From NCBI GenBank assembly GCA_017416145.1, contig JAFQDD010000016.1, positions 1 to 64,000 on the forward strand: a stretch of 64,000 nt of DNA, in the 5' to 3' direction. Each line of letters begins with the position of its first letter. Position 1 is the first letter of the stretch. The notes under the pieces were generated by a model, which saw nothing but the letters and a program-made list of their open reading frames with translations, was not told the DNA's origin and did not search any database. A program made the translations under genes and the position numbers. This document shows positions 7,659-16,306 of the stretch, piece after piece. This DNA comes from Spirochaetaceae bacterium. GTDB taxonomy: Bacteria > Spirochaetota > Spirochaetia > Treponematales > Treponemataceae.

Positions 7659-8664
7659 TTGTGTTTACAGAAATTAAACCTATATCATCCGAAAAAAACA
7701 AAGATTCTTTTAACTCTTCAGAAAATTGGATAGAAAAACCGATTTCGCTTGAAAATTGGTTTTCAAATAATTTTTCCAACTCCAAAGTCAAAGATTTTAA
7801 TTTTTCAGATTCCAAAGGATAAACATAAAATAATATTTTGCTTATAAATATTTTACCTTGATTATGGGGGTTTTTCAAGTAAATTCTAAAAAGAAAGTTT
7901 TTATTAGTGGAATCAAGTCGAATATTTATTTGGCTTACAAAATCAGCTTTTCCTTCCTTCAATAGAAAGATTGTCCCCGTTGTGTTTTGATTTTTTACAG
8001 CATATTGAAAAGGTAAACAAATCCAATATTTTTCAGAATTTTTAGATAAATTGCTTTTTGCAAGAAAATTGTTATCAAAATCTCCAAGTCCTTGAATTTT
8101 TTCCATAAAATCTTGAATCGTTTCTTTTGTGACTGGCAATCCTTTTTCTTCAAGATAAATTGCTATTTCACTTGCTAACCTTTCTTTCCCTGGAAATTGC
8201 AAAACTATTTTTCTAATGTTTTCGATTTTCTTCCCATCAAAATAATATCTCATTTGTTGTATAAACTGAATAATTTTGTAGGAAATTCCATCCGGAACAA
8301 GCCCTAAGTTTTGAAGATAATTCTTTATATCATTTTGATTTATCAAATTTTGAATAGAATTTTGAGTAATATTTTGACTTTCCTGCGTTTCAAGTCTTTC
8401 AAAAATCTGCAAAAGGATTTTATCATTTTCCTGAAGGATTTTTGCCCGAAAACCTCCATTTACAAGACCTGAAGGATACTTAGACAGTAACTGATTTTTA
8501 TCATCGATAGCAGCTTCAAAACTTTGTCCGCCAAAAGAAATGAGAGCTTTATTGTTTTCTAACTTTTTTAATATTCGCACAAAAACAAAATCCCCAACTT
8601 TAAGGCCATTACCTTCTAATTGGGGATTTTTGACTAGCGAAACTGTTTTTGCTACGTTCATCAT
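7651..8664 (-). CDS. Unknown protein, possibly FliK/YlqG-like
   Basis: The 337-residue product is not recognised with confidence. It is Asn-, Gln-, Lys- and Ile-rich with no signal peptide or membrane segment. Its first 80 residues look like a small beta domain; the last 130 (from about ILFLKEGK to the end) are beta-strand-rich and resemble the C-terminal region of hook-length control proteins in general character. Position is the better clue: in B. subtilis ylqG, thought to be FliK-related, lies between rplS and the FlhB-C-like ylqH, exactly as here. Two ATGs (8664, 8661) are possible; a hairpin lies just upstream where a ribosome site would be. Confidence 0.6.
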   Translation of the reverse strand: MMNVAKTVSLVKNPQLEGNGLKVGDFVFVRILKKLENNKALISFGGQSFEAAIDDKNQLLSKYPSGLVNGGFRAKILQENDKILLQIFERLETQESQNITQNSIQNLINQNDIKNYLQNLGLVPDGISYKIIQFIQQMRYYFDGKKIENIRKIVLQFPGKERLASEIAIYLEEKGLPVTKETIQDFMEKIQGLGDFDNNFLAKSNLSKNSEKYWICLPFQYAVKNQNTTGTIFLLKEGKADFVSQINIRLDSTNKNFLFRIYLKNPHNQGKIFISKILFYVYPLESEKLKSLTLELEKLFENQFSSEIGFSIQFSEELKESLFFSDDIGLISVNTNA

Positions 8665-8669
8665 ATTTT

Positions 8670-8690
8670 AGGCTGCCATTTTGACAGCCT
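8670..8690 (-). promoter_or_regulatory. Stem-loop between rplS and the YlqG-like gene
   Basis: AGGCTG and CAGCCT form a six-pair stem with a nine-base loop, ending five bases before the first ATG of the next gene. There is no U-run, so it is not a standard terminator. It may mask initiation or act as a processing site, lowering expression of the genes after rplS. Confidence 0.4.
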
Positions 8691-8701
8691 GTAAACTTAA
8701 A

Positions 8702-9055
8702 CTATCTTTTTGAAGGAATAAGTTCTTTGATTTTTGCAGCCTTACCAATTTTGTCGCGGATGTAGTAAAGTTTTGCACGGCGAACTTTACCTGGACGAAC
8801 TAGTTCGAATTTTGCTACACGTGGTGAGTTGATTGGGAAAATTCTTTCTACACCAACACCATATGAGTTTTTGCGAACTGTTACTGTGCGGCGAACACCA
8901 GCACCTTTGAAACAAATTACAAGGCCTTCATAAACCTGAATACGTTCTGTTTTACCTTCAATAATTTTGAAGTGAACTTTAATTGTATCTCCAACTTTGA
9001 AAGAAGGGATATCTGATTTTTTTTGAGCTGCTTCAATGGTTGAAATTAAGTCCAT
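8702..9055 (-). CDS. rplS: 50S ribosomal protein L19
   Basis: L19 sits at the interface of the ribosomal subunits. The 117-residue protein has the normal length and motifs: [27 protein letters not shown] and [25 protein letters not shown] lies six bases before the ATG. It is coupled to trmD with one base between stop and start, the gene order found in most bacteria. Confidence 0.98.
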   Translation of the reverse strand: MDLISTIEAAQKKSDIPSFKVGDTIKVHFKIIEGKTERIQVYEGLVICFKGAGVRRTVTVRKNSYGVGVERIFPINSPRVAKFELVRPGKVRRAKLYYIRDKIGKAAKIKELIPSKR

Positions 9056-9056
9056 T

Positions 9057-9824
9057 TCAGTCTCCTATTTGATTAGTTATAGTCTCAATCATTTTTTCGG
9101 CTTCTTTTGATAATTGACCATTTTCTCTTGCTTTTGCAATCATATCTGGTCGCACTCGCAAGGTTTTTTCAAGTCGTTTTCTAAGCCGCCACTTCCGAAT
9201 ATTTTCATGATGTCCAGAGAGTAAAACTTCTGGAACTTTCTTGCCGCAAAACACTTCTGGGTGGGTGTATTGTGGATATTCTAAAAGTCCGTCAGTATGA
9301 CTTTCTTCACTTAGAGAATCTGAAGAAATAACGCCATCAACAAGGCGATACACTGCATCAATAATAACCGTTGCAGCTAATTCTCCAGAAGACATAACAT
9401 AATCTCCAATAGAGATTTCGTCATCAACCCAAGTGTCTATTATTCGTTGATCAATACCTTCGTAGCGACCACAAATAAAGATAAGATTGTCTTCTTGACT
9501 TAAATCTTGTGCCAGTTTCTGCGTAAAAGGTTTGCCAGAAGGAGTTACATAAATAACTCGTTTTTTTGCTTTTGCCCCCTGCTCCTCTTTAATTTTAGAG
9601 CAAACAGACTTTAACCCAAGATTTAGAGGTTCTGGTAGCATAAGCATTCCAGCTCCTCCCCCATAAGGACTGTCGTCACATGTTTTGTGTTTATCAAAGG
9701 CAAAATCCCTGATATTCACCAAATCGTAGGCAATGATTCCCTTATCCACCGCTTTTTTCATGATTGAGGTTTCAAAAAAAGCCCTTGGGATTTCCGGGAA
9801 CAAGGTAAGCACATGGAAGTTCAT
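9057..9824 (-). CDS. trmD: tRNA (guanine-N1)-methyltransferase
   Basis: TrmD methylates G37 beside the anticodon, using S-adenosylmethionine, which prevents frameshifting. The 255-residue protein shows the SPOUT knot regions: [28 protein letters not shown], and the early [16 protein letters not shown] loop. Its ATG follows the rimM stop by 4 bases. All elements expected for an active enzyme are visible. Confidence 0.98.
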   Translation of the reverse strand: MNFHVLTLFPEIPRAFFETSIMKKAVDKGIIAYDLVNIRDFAFDKHKTCDDSPYGGGAGMLMLPEPLNLGLKSVCSKIKEEQGAKAKKRVIYVTPSGKPFTQKLAQDLSQEDNLIFICGRYEGIDQRIIDTWVDDEISIGDYVMSSGELAATVIIDAVYRLVDGVISSDSLSEESHTDGLLEYPQYTHPEVFCGKKVPEVLLSGHHENIRKWRLRKRLEKTLRVRPDMIAKARENGQLSKEAEKMIETITNQIGD

Positions 9825-9828
9825 AATT

Positions 9829-10389
9829 TTACTCCAGAATCCAGAGGTGCAACAGCTCTATGGTTTTCTTCTTAATATCAACCTTTCCAACAAACTCTTT
9901 TTTAAAAGGAATTAAGGCTGTTTTTTGAAAATTACCATCTAAAGTCTCGGAAACTTCAACTTCTAACAGGTCGCCGCTTCCGCCTTCCAATACGTCTGTA
10001 ACGATTCCAGCGTTTATTGCTGAATCTTTTTTTGCATTCAGTCCGTCTTTTCCACTAGCTTTGTAAACTAGTGTACAATTTTTAAGATCTTCAACATAGA
10101 ACTCGTCTTTGTATAAAGGACAAGCCTTGTTGCGTGGAACCACAATTTCAGCGCCCCTAAACTTTGCAGCAGCTTCTACTGTGTCTATTCCAGAAAACTT
10201 GATAATAAGAGAAGCAACACTACCTGAAACATCTTCAACTTTGTGAACTGTTTCTGACTGTTCCTTTCTCAAAGTAACCTCTTTCAAATCAAAAAAATGA
10301 TCGATTTCACCAGAAGTACTTTCCACTTTTACTTTACCCTCTAGCCCGTGTGTGCTTCGGATAAATCCAATTACAAGGGTTTCTGCCAT
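9829..10389 (-). CDS. rimM: Ribosome maturation factor RimM
   Basis: RimM helps 30S subunits mature, acting at the 16S rRNA 3' domain head with protein S19. The 186-residue protein begins with the IGFIRSTHGLEGKVKV barrel segment and later has FYVEDL, the PRC-barrel start. The end is a little unusual (KTIELLHLWILE), where many members have a DGLLE-type end. It overlaps khpA by a single base and precedes trmD in the standard order. Confidence 0.95.
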   Translation of the reverse strand: MAETLVIGFIRSTHGLEGKVKVESTSGEIDHFFDLKEVTLRKEQSETVHKVEDVSGSVASLIIKFSGIDTVEAAAKFRGAEIVVPRNKACPLYKDEFYVEDLKNCTLVYKASGKDGLNAKKDSAINAGIVTDVLEGGSGDLLEVEVSETLDGNFQKTALIPFKKEFVGKVDIKKKTIELLHLWILE

Positions 10390-10622
10390 TACTCTAGGAT
10401 TTCTAGGCTGTAGCGTTTTCCAGTTTTAGTTGCACTTGCACTTAAAACTGTTCGTAAAGCTTTTGCAATACGACCGTACTTTCCAATTACCTTTCCAATG
10501 TCGCTTGAAGCAACACGTAGTTCGATAATTGTTGACTTTTCCCCTTCAACTTCCTGCACTGATACAGCACTTGGATCATCAACCAAGGACTTTGCAATGT
10601 ATTCGATTAAGTCTTTTTCCAT
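10389..10622 (-). CDS. khpA: KH-domain RNA-binding protein KhpA
   Basis: KhpA is a single KH-domain protein that binds many RNAs, often with KhpB, and affects cell division and elongation. The RNA-binding GxxG loop is seen as IGKYGRIAKALRTVL. At 77 residues it is of usual length. The ATG at 10622 (nine bases after AGGAG) is preferred over a TTG two codons upstream, which is too close to that site. It lies between rpsP and rimM, as ylqC does in Bacillus. Confidence 0.93.
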   Translation of the reverse strand: MEKDLIEYIAKSLVDDPSAVSVQEVEGEKSTIIELRVASSDIGKVIGKYGRIAKALRTVLSASATKTGKRYSLEILE

Positions 10623-10642
10623 TGCCAAAATCTCCTAGTTGA

Positions 10643-10888
10643 CTAAAGTGTAAACTTTTTCTTGTTGAAAAGTTTTTTTACAGTGTCAGATGGTTGAGCA
10701 CCAACGCCAATCCAATAACGTGCTCTTTCTTCATTAAAAGCAATTTGTTTGTCTTCTGCTTCAATTGGGTGATAGATACCGATTTCTTCGATAGTTGTTC
10801 CATCACGAGGTTTGCGGGAATCCTGTACTACGATGCGGTAGTAAGGGCGTTTTTTGCTTCCCATTTTCTTTAGTCTAATTCTTACCAC
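10643..10888 (-). CDS. rpsP: 30S ribosomal protein S16
   Basis: S16 is an early 30S assembly protein. The product has 81 residues with [20 protein letters not shown] and GRT-equivalent [14 protein letters not shown] motifs. The start codon is GTG at 10888, five bases after GGAGGT. It is the first gene of the long minus-strand unit that runs to the terminator at 5100. Confidence 0.98.
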   Translation of the reverse strand: MVRIRLKKMGSKKRPYYRIVVQDSRKPRDGTTIEEIGIYHPIEAEDKQIAFNEERARYWIGVGAQPSDTVKKLFNKKKFTL

Positions 10889-10937
10889 AATAGACCTCCA
10901 AATAAATTTACACTAGTATATAAGTGCATAACATACA

Positions 10938-10966
10938 TTATTATCATAAATTAGGGTTATGGTCAA
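10938..10966 (-). promoter_or_regulatory. Promoter of the rpsP-trmD-rplS unit
   Basis: On the minus strand TTGACC (10961-10966) and TAATAA (10938-10943) are 17 bases apart, about 50 bases before the rpsP GTG. The leader has no obvious structured element. Confidence 0.6.
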
Positions 10967-11042
10967 TAAGTTGAGAGGTTTTGCATTCATTCAAGGTGAT
11001 GAAATTACATTATTTATCAATAAAAGTGAAAGTTTGCAAAAC

Positions 11043-12443
11043 TTATTTTGATATCTGCTTGTTATCGATGGAAATTTTGTTATGTTTTACTTTGTAATAT
11101 AAAACTCCAACAATGATTCCGCTCATTATTGAGACTAAAATATTACTTACACACATTACAATTCCCATAGCTTCAATTCCAAGATTTGTAAAATGCACAA
11201 TTATCCACAAAAGTGGCACTCTAAAAACTAAAACCCGACAAAAATTTACGCAAAGTGTAAGTTTTGTATATCCAAATCCATACAAAAAAGCCATAGCTGT
11301 TGCGTTTATGCCAAGGGGAATAATTCCAGCTGCTTCATATTGATAGATAAAACAAATCATATCTGCAAAGGCTTTGTCTTCTGGAGCAAAAAGCCGTGCC
11401 AGTTGAGGCAAAAAAATCATTGTAAGAGTATAACCCACAATTCCAATAATTACATTGTAAAGCAAAGTAACACGAAAAGTCTTTAAAGCTCTATCAAGTT
11501 TATTTGCTCCGATATTTTGGCTAATGATACTTGAACAACCTTCCTGAAATCCGTTTTGTAACATTGTTACAATCCCAGAAATATTGTTTGTAATTCCCAA
11601 AGCACCAACAGTTTCAGCACCATAAGCTGCGGACATACTATTTACAGCGATTTTTCCTGCTGCAAAAGCGATTTTTTCTGTAATAACTGGAAATCCAAGT
11701 TTAACAGTTGGTAAACTGTCTTCTTTCTTGAAAAGCCAATATCGAGCTTTAAATTTAAACGGACTATCATTAAAGGATAAAATCAAAAATCCTGGAATCG
11801 TAATAAACAAATTAGCAATAATCCCAGCCACTGCAATCATATTGATTCCAAAATTAAATACATAAACAAACAATCCTGTTAAAATTACTTTGATAATCAT
11901 ACTCAAAACATTTATAACAAGAATTCGTTTTGAATTTCCTCTTGAACGTTCGATTGCAATATAAATCGTATTAAAAAAGATGATAATGATATCTAAAAGA
12001 CCAAGGACAAAATATCCTAAGCCTTCATCTATAAGAACTTCTGGAGTCCCAAAAAAACGTAGAATTTGACGAGAAAAGGGAGCCATCATCATTATGACAA
12101 GTGAAATAAGGGTACACATTGAAAAAAGCGAATTCACAAATCGCTTCACTTTATCATAATTTCCAGCACCGTAAAATCTACTGATGATAATTGAACCACC
12201 AGTTGCAAGGCCTGTTCCAATAGCCAAGATGATTTGATTTACTTGAGTGAGATAGGCTACTGCACTTACAGTTGTAGAACTGATGTGCGAAGCCATTATA
12301 TTGTCAATTACTTTGAATAACCAATTAAACCCTTGATACAAAGCCAAGGGGATACAAATATAAGGAACAACAGAATACAAGTTTCCATTTAGGATAAACT
12401 CACGTCTCTGCTGTTCCTTATTTGAAAGAGAATCTTTGCTCAT
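11043..12443 (-). CDS. MATE family transporter
   Basis: This 466-residue inner-membrane protein has about twelve hydrophobic segments arranged as two similar halves, as in MATE/MOP exporters that use Na+ or H+ gradients. Recognisable parts are the N-terminal IDNIMASHIS region, TGLATGGSIIISRFYGAGN, and the second-half GFQEGCSSIISQNIGANK. Its ATG abuts the GH105 stop codon with no spacer, so translation is probably coupled to the hydrolase gene and it belongs to the sugar-uptake operon. The substrate is unknown; export of a toxic or excess product of pectin breakdown is only a suggestion. No terminator hairpin is obvious after it. Confidence 0.9.
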   Translation of the reverse strand: MSKDSLSNKEQQRREFILNGNLYSVVPYICIPLALYQGFNWLFKVIDNIMASHISSTTVSAVAYLTQVNQIILAIGTGLATGGSIIISRFYGAGNYDKVKRFVNSLFSMCTLISLVIMMMAPFSRQILRFFGTPEVLIDEGLGYFVLGLLDIIIIFFNTIYIAIERSRGNSKRILVINVLSMIIKVILTGLFVYVFNFGINMIAVAGIIANLFITIPGFLILSFNDSPFKFKARYWLFKKEDSLPTVKLGFPVITEKIAFAAGKIAVNSMSAAYGAETVGALGITNNISGIVTMLQNGFQEGCSSIISQNIGANKLDRALKTFRVTLLYNVIIGIVGYTLTMIFLPQLARLFAPEDKAFADMICFIYQYEAAGIIPLGINATAMAFLYGFGYTKLTLCVNFCRVLVFRVPLLWIIVHFTNLGIEAMGIVMCVSNILVSIMSGIIVGVLYYKVKHNKISIDNKQISK

Positions 12444-13571
12444 TTAAGCGTTAATTTCTTCTGATTCCAAACTAGCAAAAATAAATGGTCCAACGCCTTT
12501 GAAGTCGTCAGATACAACTGCTTCTTTTACATAGTATTCATAAGAACCGTCGCGATATGGATTTCCACCAAGACCAGCAACACTACAAATACTTGCTAGA
12601 TGTAAGTTTCCATCAGAATCTGAAGAAACTTTTGATAATAAACCTTTGTATCCAGCATTAGCTGCATTTAATACATCTTCTTTTGAAGCAATAGATGTAT
12701 CTAGTAGATTATCTTTTACCATCTTGAATAAAAATCTTGTAAACATAGAAGAACAAGAACTTTCTAGATAATTTTTATCACGACTTGGCATATCCAAAAC
12801 TTGATACCACAATCCACTATTTTTGTCTTGTACATTCATTACAGGTTTAACAAGTTCATTTGAAATTGTAATTAGTTTTCCACGTAATTCTTTGTTTTCG
12901 TCTGTATCTGGAATTAAATCCAATACATCAAGAATAGCCATACAGTACCAGCCCATTGCTCTTCCCCAGAAATGAGGTGAACGACCTGTTTCTGAATCAG
13001 CCCAAAGTTGTTTACAAGATTCATCCCAAGCATGATACAAAAGACCAGATTCTTCATTTTTTGTATGTACATAAACAAGTTCAAATTGTTTTACAACATC
13101 TTCAAAATCTTCTTTTGTACCAAACTCTTTAGCATAACGAGCATAAAATGGACCTTGCATATATAATCCATCAAGCCACATTTGCCAAGGATAAATCTTT
13201 TTATGCCAGAATCCACCACTTTCAGTACGTGGTTGATTTCTTAATTGTTCACGTAAGATTTCGATTGCTTTTTTATATTTTTCTTCATTAGTATCTTTAT
13301 ATAAATCAAAAAGATGTTTACCTGGATTAACTTGATCAAGATTAAATTCATCTTTTTTGTAAGTTACAATTTCACCATCATCTTGAATTTTTGTATCATA
13401 CATAGTTTTTACATAATCACAAAATTCACTGATATTATATTTTTTACCAACAGCATAAATACTTTGTAAAACCAATCCATGTTCATAATGCCATAATACG
13501 TTTTCTGGTTTATATCTATTCATTACCGAACGAGCCATCATCACTGATATAGGTTCTTGCTTGTTAGTCAT
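12444..13571 (-). CDS. GH105 unsaturated rhamnogalacturonyl/galacturonyl hydrolase
   Basis: Enzymes of this family (B. subtilis YteR, YesR) remove the unsaturated uronic acid left at the end of pectin fragments by lyases. The 375-residue protein lacks a signal peptide, so it acts in the cytoplasm on imported fragments. The (alpha/alpha)6-barrel motifs MWLDGLYMQGPFYARYA (with the probable catalytic Asp near residue 134), FWGRAMGWYCMAILD and SCSSMFTRFLF are visible. The ATG at 13571 has GGAG seven bases before it; the longer frame adds 17 residues with no support. It follows the binding-protein gene after a hairpin-rich gap and is directly coupled to the MATE gene. GH88 is the other related possibility. 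Confidence 0.88.
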   Translation of the reverse strand: MTNKQEPISVMMARSVMNRYKPENVLWHYEHGLVLQSIYAVGKKYNISEFCDYVKTMYDTKIQDDGEIVTYKKDEFNLDQVNPGKHLFDLYKDTNEEKYKKAIEILREQLRNQPRTESGGFWHKKIYPWQMWLDGLYMQGPFYARYAKEFGTKEDFEDVVKQFELVYVHTKNEESGLLYHAWDESCKQLWADSETGRSPHFWGRAMGWYCMAILDVLDLIPDTDENKELRGKLITISNELVKPVMNVQDKNSGLWYQVLDMPSRDKNYLESSCSSMFTRFLFKMVKDNLLDTSIASKEDVLNAANAGYKGLLSKVSSDSDGNLHLASICSVAGLGGNPYRDGSYEYYVKEAVVSDDFKGVGPFIFASLESEEINA

Positions 13572-13590
13572 ATTATTTCTCCAAAAAATT

Positions 13591-13700
13591 GGCGGTATCT
13601 TTTGGACACCGCCGTTACACAAAATCGAATGAAAAAGTAAGGAGTGTAACCAAAAAAGGTTACCTTTTATAGCCTAAGCCCTTACAAAACCTAGGCTATA
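13591..13700 (-). other. Three stem-loops between binding-protein and GH105 genes
   Basis: The gap holds three inverted repeats: TATAGCCTA/TAGGCTATA (13668-13700), GTAACC/GGTTAC (13646-13663) and GGCGGT/ACCGCC (13591-13613). None is followed by a clear U-run on the minus strand. They probably protect the 3' end of the binding-protein message and reduce read-through to GH105-MATE, so that more binding protein is made than hydrolase. Confidence 0.55.
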
Positions 13701-13718
13701 ATTTATTAGTTCACAATA

Positions 13719-15287
13719 CTAGTAAAGTAATGCGTTTGCTTTAGCGTATTCTAGACCAGCGTTGTTCCAGTCTTCACCGCCCATAGCTTTGAATTCTGCA
13801 ACCCAAGCATCCCAGTTAGCTTTTGTTAGTGAACGTTTTCCTGTTAGGAATTCAAGAACACCTTGTTCCCAGAAACGTTTTAGGTCAGCGTTAGGAGTAG
13901 GCATTGCACCACCACCTGTACAGATAACCCAATCTTTAGCTTGCATTTCACGTAGAACTGTTAATGCAGACATTGTTTTTCCAGAATTTGAACATACGTA
14001 TGTTGGATAACGAGCAGCTAATTCGATGTCGCTGTTTACGAATACCATGTTACGTAGTTGTGTTAATGTGATGTTGTTTCCTTCTGACCATTGGTTTTCT
14101 TTTGCGATACCATCAACAACAGGAATTCCGTCAGCATCTAGTACGAAGTTAACACCTTCAACACCCCAACCTAGTTTGTAGAAACCGTCTGTAGCCATCC
14201 ATTCTAGAAGAGAAGCAATAGCAGGTAGTTTTCCAGCATCAGCTGCTTTTTGTGAAACAGCATAGATACGGTAACCTTGGTCACGTGGACCTACAGCAGA
14301 ATAACCTTTAGGACCTACTGGTGGATCAATAACAATCCATTCACCGTTAGGGAAGTTGTCATCAAATGGTTTATAGTTGTTTTGAGCAGCGAAAGCAGCG
14401 TTTTGTTCACGCATAATTCCGAATCTACCTTGTTTCCATGCAGCACGGAAGTCATCTTTCTTATATGCTAACCAGTTAGGATCGATAACACCTTCATCAC
14501 ACATTGCTTTAACGTATGTTAGAGCTTCGAAGTATTCTGGGCGTAGAACATTCAAACCTGCTGTTTTTTTGTCCATTGACCATGTACCTGATACACCGAA
14601 TGCACTCATAATTGGTTCTAGACGACGACCTAGACCACCTTCTAGAGCGTTGATTTCTAGGAAAGCACCAAAACCGTATGTATCGTTTTTACCGTTTCCA
14701 TCTGGGTCATTGTATGTGAAAGCTTTCATTACTTTCATGAAATCATCTGTTGTTTTTGGAACAGATAGACCTAGTTTGTCTAACCAGTCTTTACGAATTA
14801 GAACACCTTCGTTTCCAGAAACAGCACCTGGGTCAGCTAGACCGTATGATTTTCCATCAACTGTTGTGTGTTGAATAGAAGCTGCATCATAGTGTGTTTT
14901 TGTTCTTTCTGGCATCATTGCATACATTGAATCAACTTCTGCAACTAGACCTTGGTCAATTAATTTTAGAAGAATTGGACGGTTTACCATGAATAGATCA
15001 GGTAGACTGTTTCCAGCACCAGCAGCGTTGATTTTAACGTCTTGGTCTGTTGGGCTTGATGGAAGAGCTGTAACTTTAAGGTCAATATTTAATTTTTCTT
15101 TAACCTCTTGAATTACGAACCAGTCAGCAGGTGGAGCACCAGCTTCTGTTACTGCAGCACCATACCACAAATCAATTGTAACTGGACCTGATTGTTTAAC
15201 AGGTTCTTTTGCACCACCAGCGAATGCTGGGAATACAACTGCTAAAGCAAGTAGCACTGCTACTACTTTCAAAATTGTTTGTTTCAT
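13719..15287 (-). CDS. Extracellular solute-binding protein (LplA/YtcQ type)
   Basis: This 522-residue protein captures an oligosaccharide for the two CUT1 permeases encoded upstream. It has a signal peptide (MKQTILKVVAVLLALAVVFP) with an AFA-G cleavage point. No lipobox cysteine is present, so it should be a soluble periplasmic protein instead of a membrane-anchored lipoprotein. The mature part matches the long family-1 binding proteins: DIDLW-like start (VTIDLWYGAAV), LPDLFMV, and DGNGKNDTYGFGA, a calcium-loop-like segment typical of the group. A strong AGGAGG precedes the ATG. Stem-loops flank the gene on both sides. Rhamnogalacturonan or galacturonide fragments are the likely ligand given the neighbouring GH105. 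Confidence 0.92.
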   Translation of the reverse strand: MKQTILKVVAVLLALAVVFPAFAGGAKEPVKQSGPVTIDLWYGAAVTEAGAPPADWFVIQEVKEKLNIDLKVTALPSSPTDQDVKINAAGAGNSLPDLFMVNRPILLKLIDQGLVAEVDSMYAMMPERTKTHYDAASIQHTTVDGKSYGLADPGAVSGNEGVLIRKDWLDKLGLSVPKTTDDFMKVMKAFTYNDPDGNGKNDTYGFGAFLEINALEGGLGRRLEPIMSAFGVSGTWSMDKKTAGLNVLRPEYFEALTYVKAMCDEGVIDPNWLAYKKDDFRAAWKQGRFGIMREQNAAFAAQNNYKPFDDNFPNGEWIVIDPPVGPKGYSAVGPRDQGYRIYAVSQKAADAGKLPAIASLLEWMATDGFYKLGWGVEGVNFVLDADGIPVVDGIAKENQWSEGNNITLTQLRNMVFVNSDIELAARYPTYVCSNSGKTMSALTVLREMQAKDWVICTGGGAMPTPNADLKRFWEQGVLEFLTGKRSLTKANWDAWVAEFKAMGGEDWNNAGLEYAKANALLY

Positions 15288-15348
15288 TTTTTCCTCCTAG
15301 ATTTTATCCCGAAATAAATCGGCTATATGAAACTCAAAGTTTATATCC

Positions 15349-15378
15349 ACTTTGGAAGACTAAATCATCTTCCAAAGT
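15349..15378 (-). other. Perfect 11-bp stem-loop upstream of the binding-protein gene
   Basis: ACTTTGGAAGA (15349-15359) and TCTTCCAAAGT (15368-15378) pair completely around an eight-base loop in the gap between permease and binding-protein genes. There is no U-run. It is placed where a processing or stabilising element would raise binding-protein levels over permease levels. Confidence 0.6.
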
Positions 15379-15392
15379 ATTGATACCTAAAA

Positions 15393-16292
15393 TTAACCTT
15401 TTACAGAACCTAACAAAGTACCCTTTGTAAAGTATTTTTGGATAAAAGGATAAGCAATAATCATTGGAATAGCAGACATAAATACAGATGCTGCTTTGAT
15501 TGCTGAAATAGGAGCATTTCCGAATGCGTTTACTTCAACAACTTCGTTCATACTTGAACCAATCAAGATATTACGTAACAAGATTGGTAATGGTTGAAGG
15601 TTGTTATCGTTCAAATAAAGCATTGCGTGGAAGAAGTCGTTCCAGAAACTAACACCATAGTACAAACCGATTGTCATGATAATTGGTTTTGATAGTGGTA
15701 GAATAATGCGTACCAAAACGTACCATTCTGGAGCACCGTCAATACGAGCAGATTCTTTTAGTTCTTCAGGGATACCTTCAAAGAATCCTTTCATAATGAT
15801 ACAGTTATATGTTCCGATTGCACCTGGTAAATAAATTGCAGCAAGATGGTCAATCATCCCAAGGTTTTGAACAACTAAGTATGTAGGAATCATACCTACG
15901 TTAAATAGGTAAGGAATCAAAACAAATGTGTTCAAAATCTTACGGCCTGGCAAAGATTTTACTGACATTGCATAAGCCATAGGAATTGTTAATAACAATG
16001 ATGTAGAAACACCAAATACTAAAACTTTCAAACTGTTTAAGAAAGCTTTTAAGAATCCATTATTTCCCAAAAGTGCTTCGTAAGCAGCTGTTGACCATTT
16101 CCAAGGTGGCAAGAACATACCTTCTAGGTTAGTACCAATAAATGTATTTGGTCTGAAAGAAAGTGTAATTGTACTCCAAATTGGAACAACAACAACAAGC
16201 AATATAAATACTAAGAATATATCCAAACAGATATAAAATGCTTTATCTGATGGAGATTGTTTAATAGTAGAAATAGGTTGATTATTTTTCAT
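15393..16292 (-). CDS. CUT1-type ABC transporter permease (LplC/YtcP type)
   Basis: One of two membrane subunits importing the sugar delivered by the binding protein. The 299-residue protein has six predicted membrane segments and the EAA loop EELKESARIDGAPEWYVLVR, which contacts the ATPase. The end KYFTKGTLLGSVKG is typical for the MalG-like half of this subgroup. It follows the other permease gene by 14 bases. No ATPase gene is nearby; relatives use a shared MsmX-type ATPase encoded elsewhere. Confidence 0.93.
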   Translation of the reverse strand: MKNNQPISTIKQSPSDKAFYICLDIFLVFILLVVVVPIWSTITLSFRPNTFIGTNLEGMFLPPWKWSTAAYEALLGNNGFLKAFLNSLKVLVFGVSTSLLLTIPMAYAMSVKSLPGRKILNTFVLIPYLFNVGMIPTYLVVQNLGMIDHLAAIYLPGAIGTYNCIIMKGFFEGIPEELKESARIDGAPEWYVLVRIILPLSKPIIMTIGLYYGVSFWNDFFHAMLYLNDNNLQPLPILLRNILIGSSMNEVVEVNAFGNAPISAIKAASVFMSAIPMIIAYPFIQKYFTKGTLLGSVKG

Positions 16293-16306
16293 TTTTAACC
16301 TCCATC

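Noticed and set aside
13572-13718. Riboswitch between binding-protein and GH105 genes
   Set aside because: The three hairpins are simple and independent, without a conserved aptamer core that I recognise.
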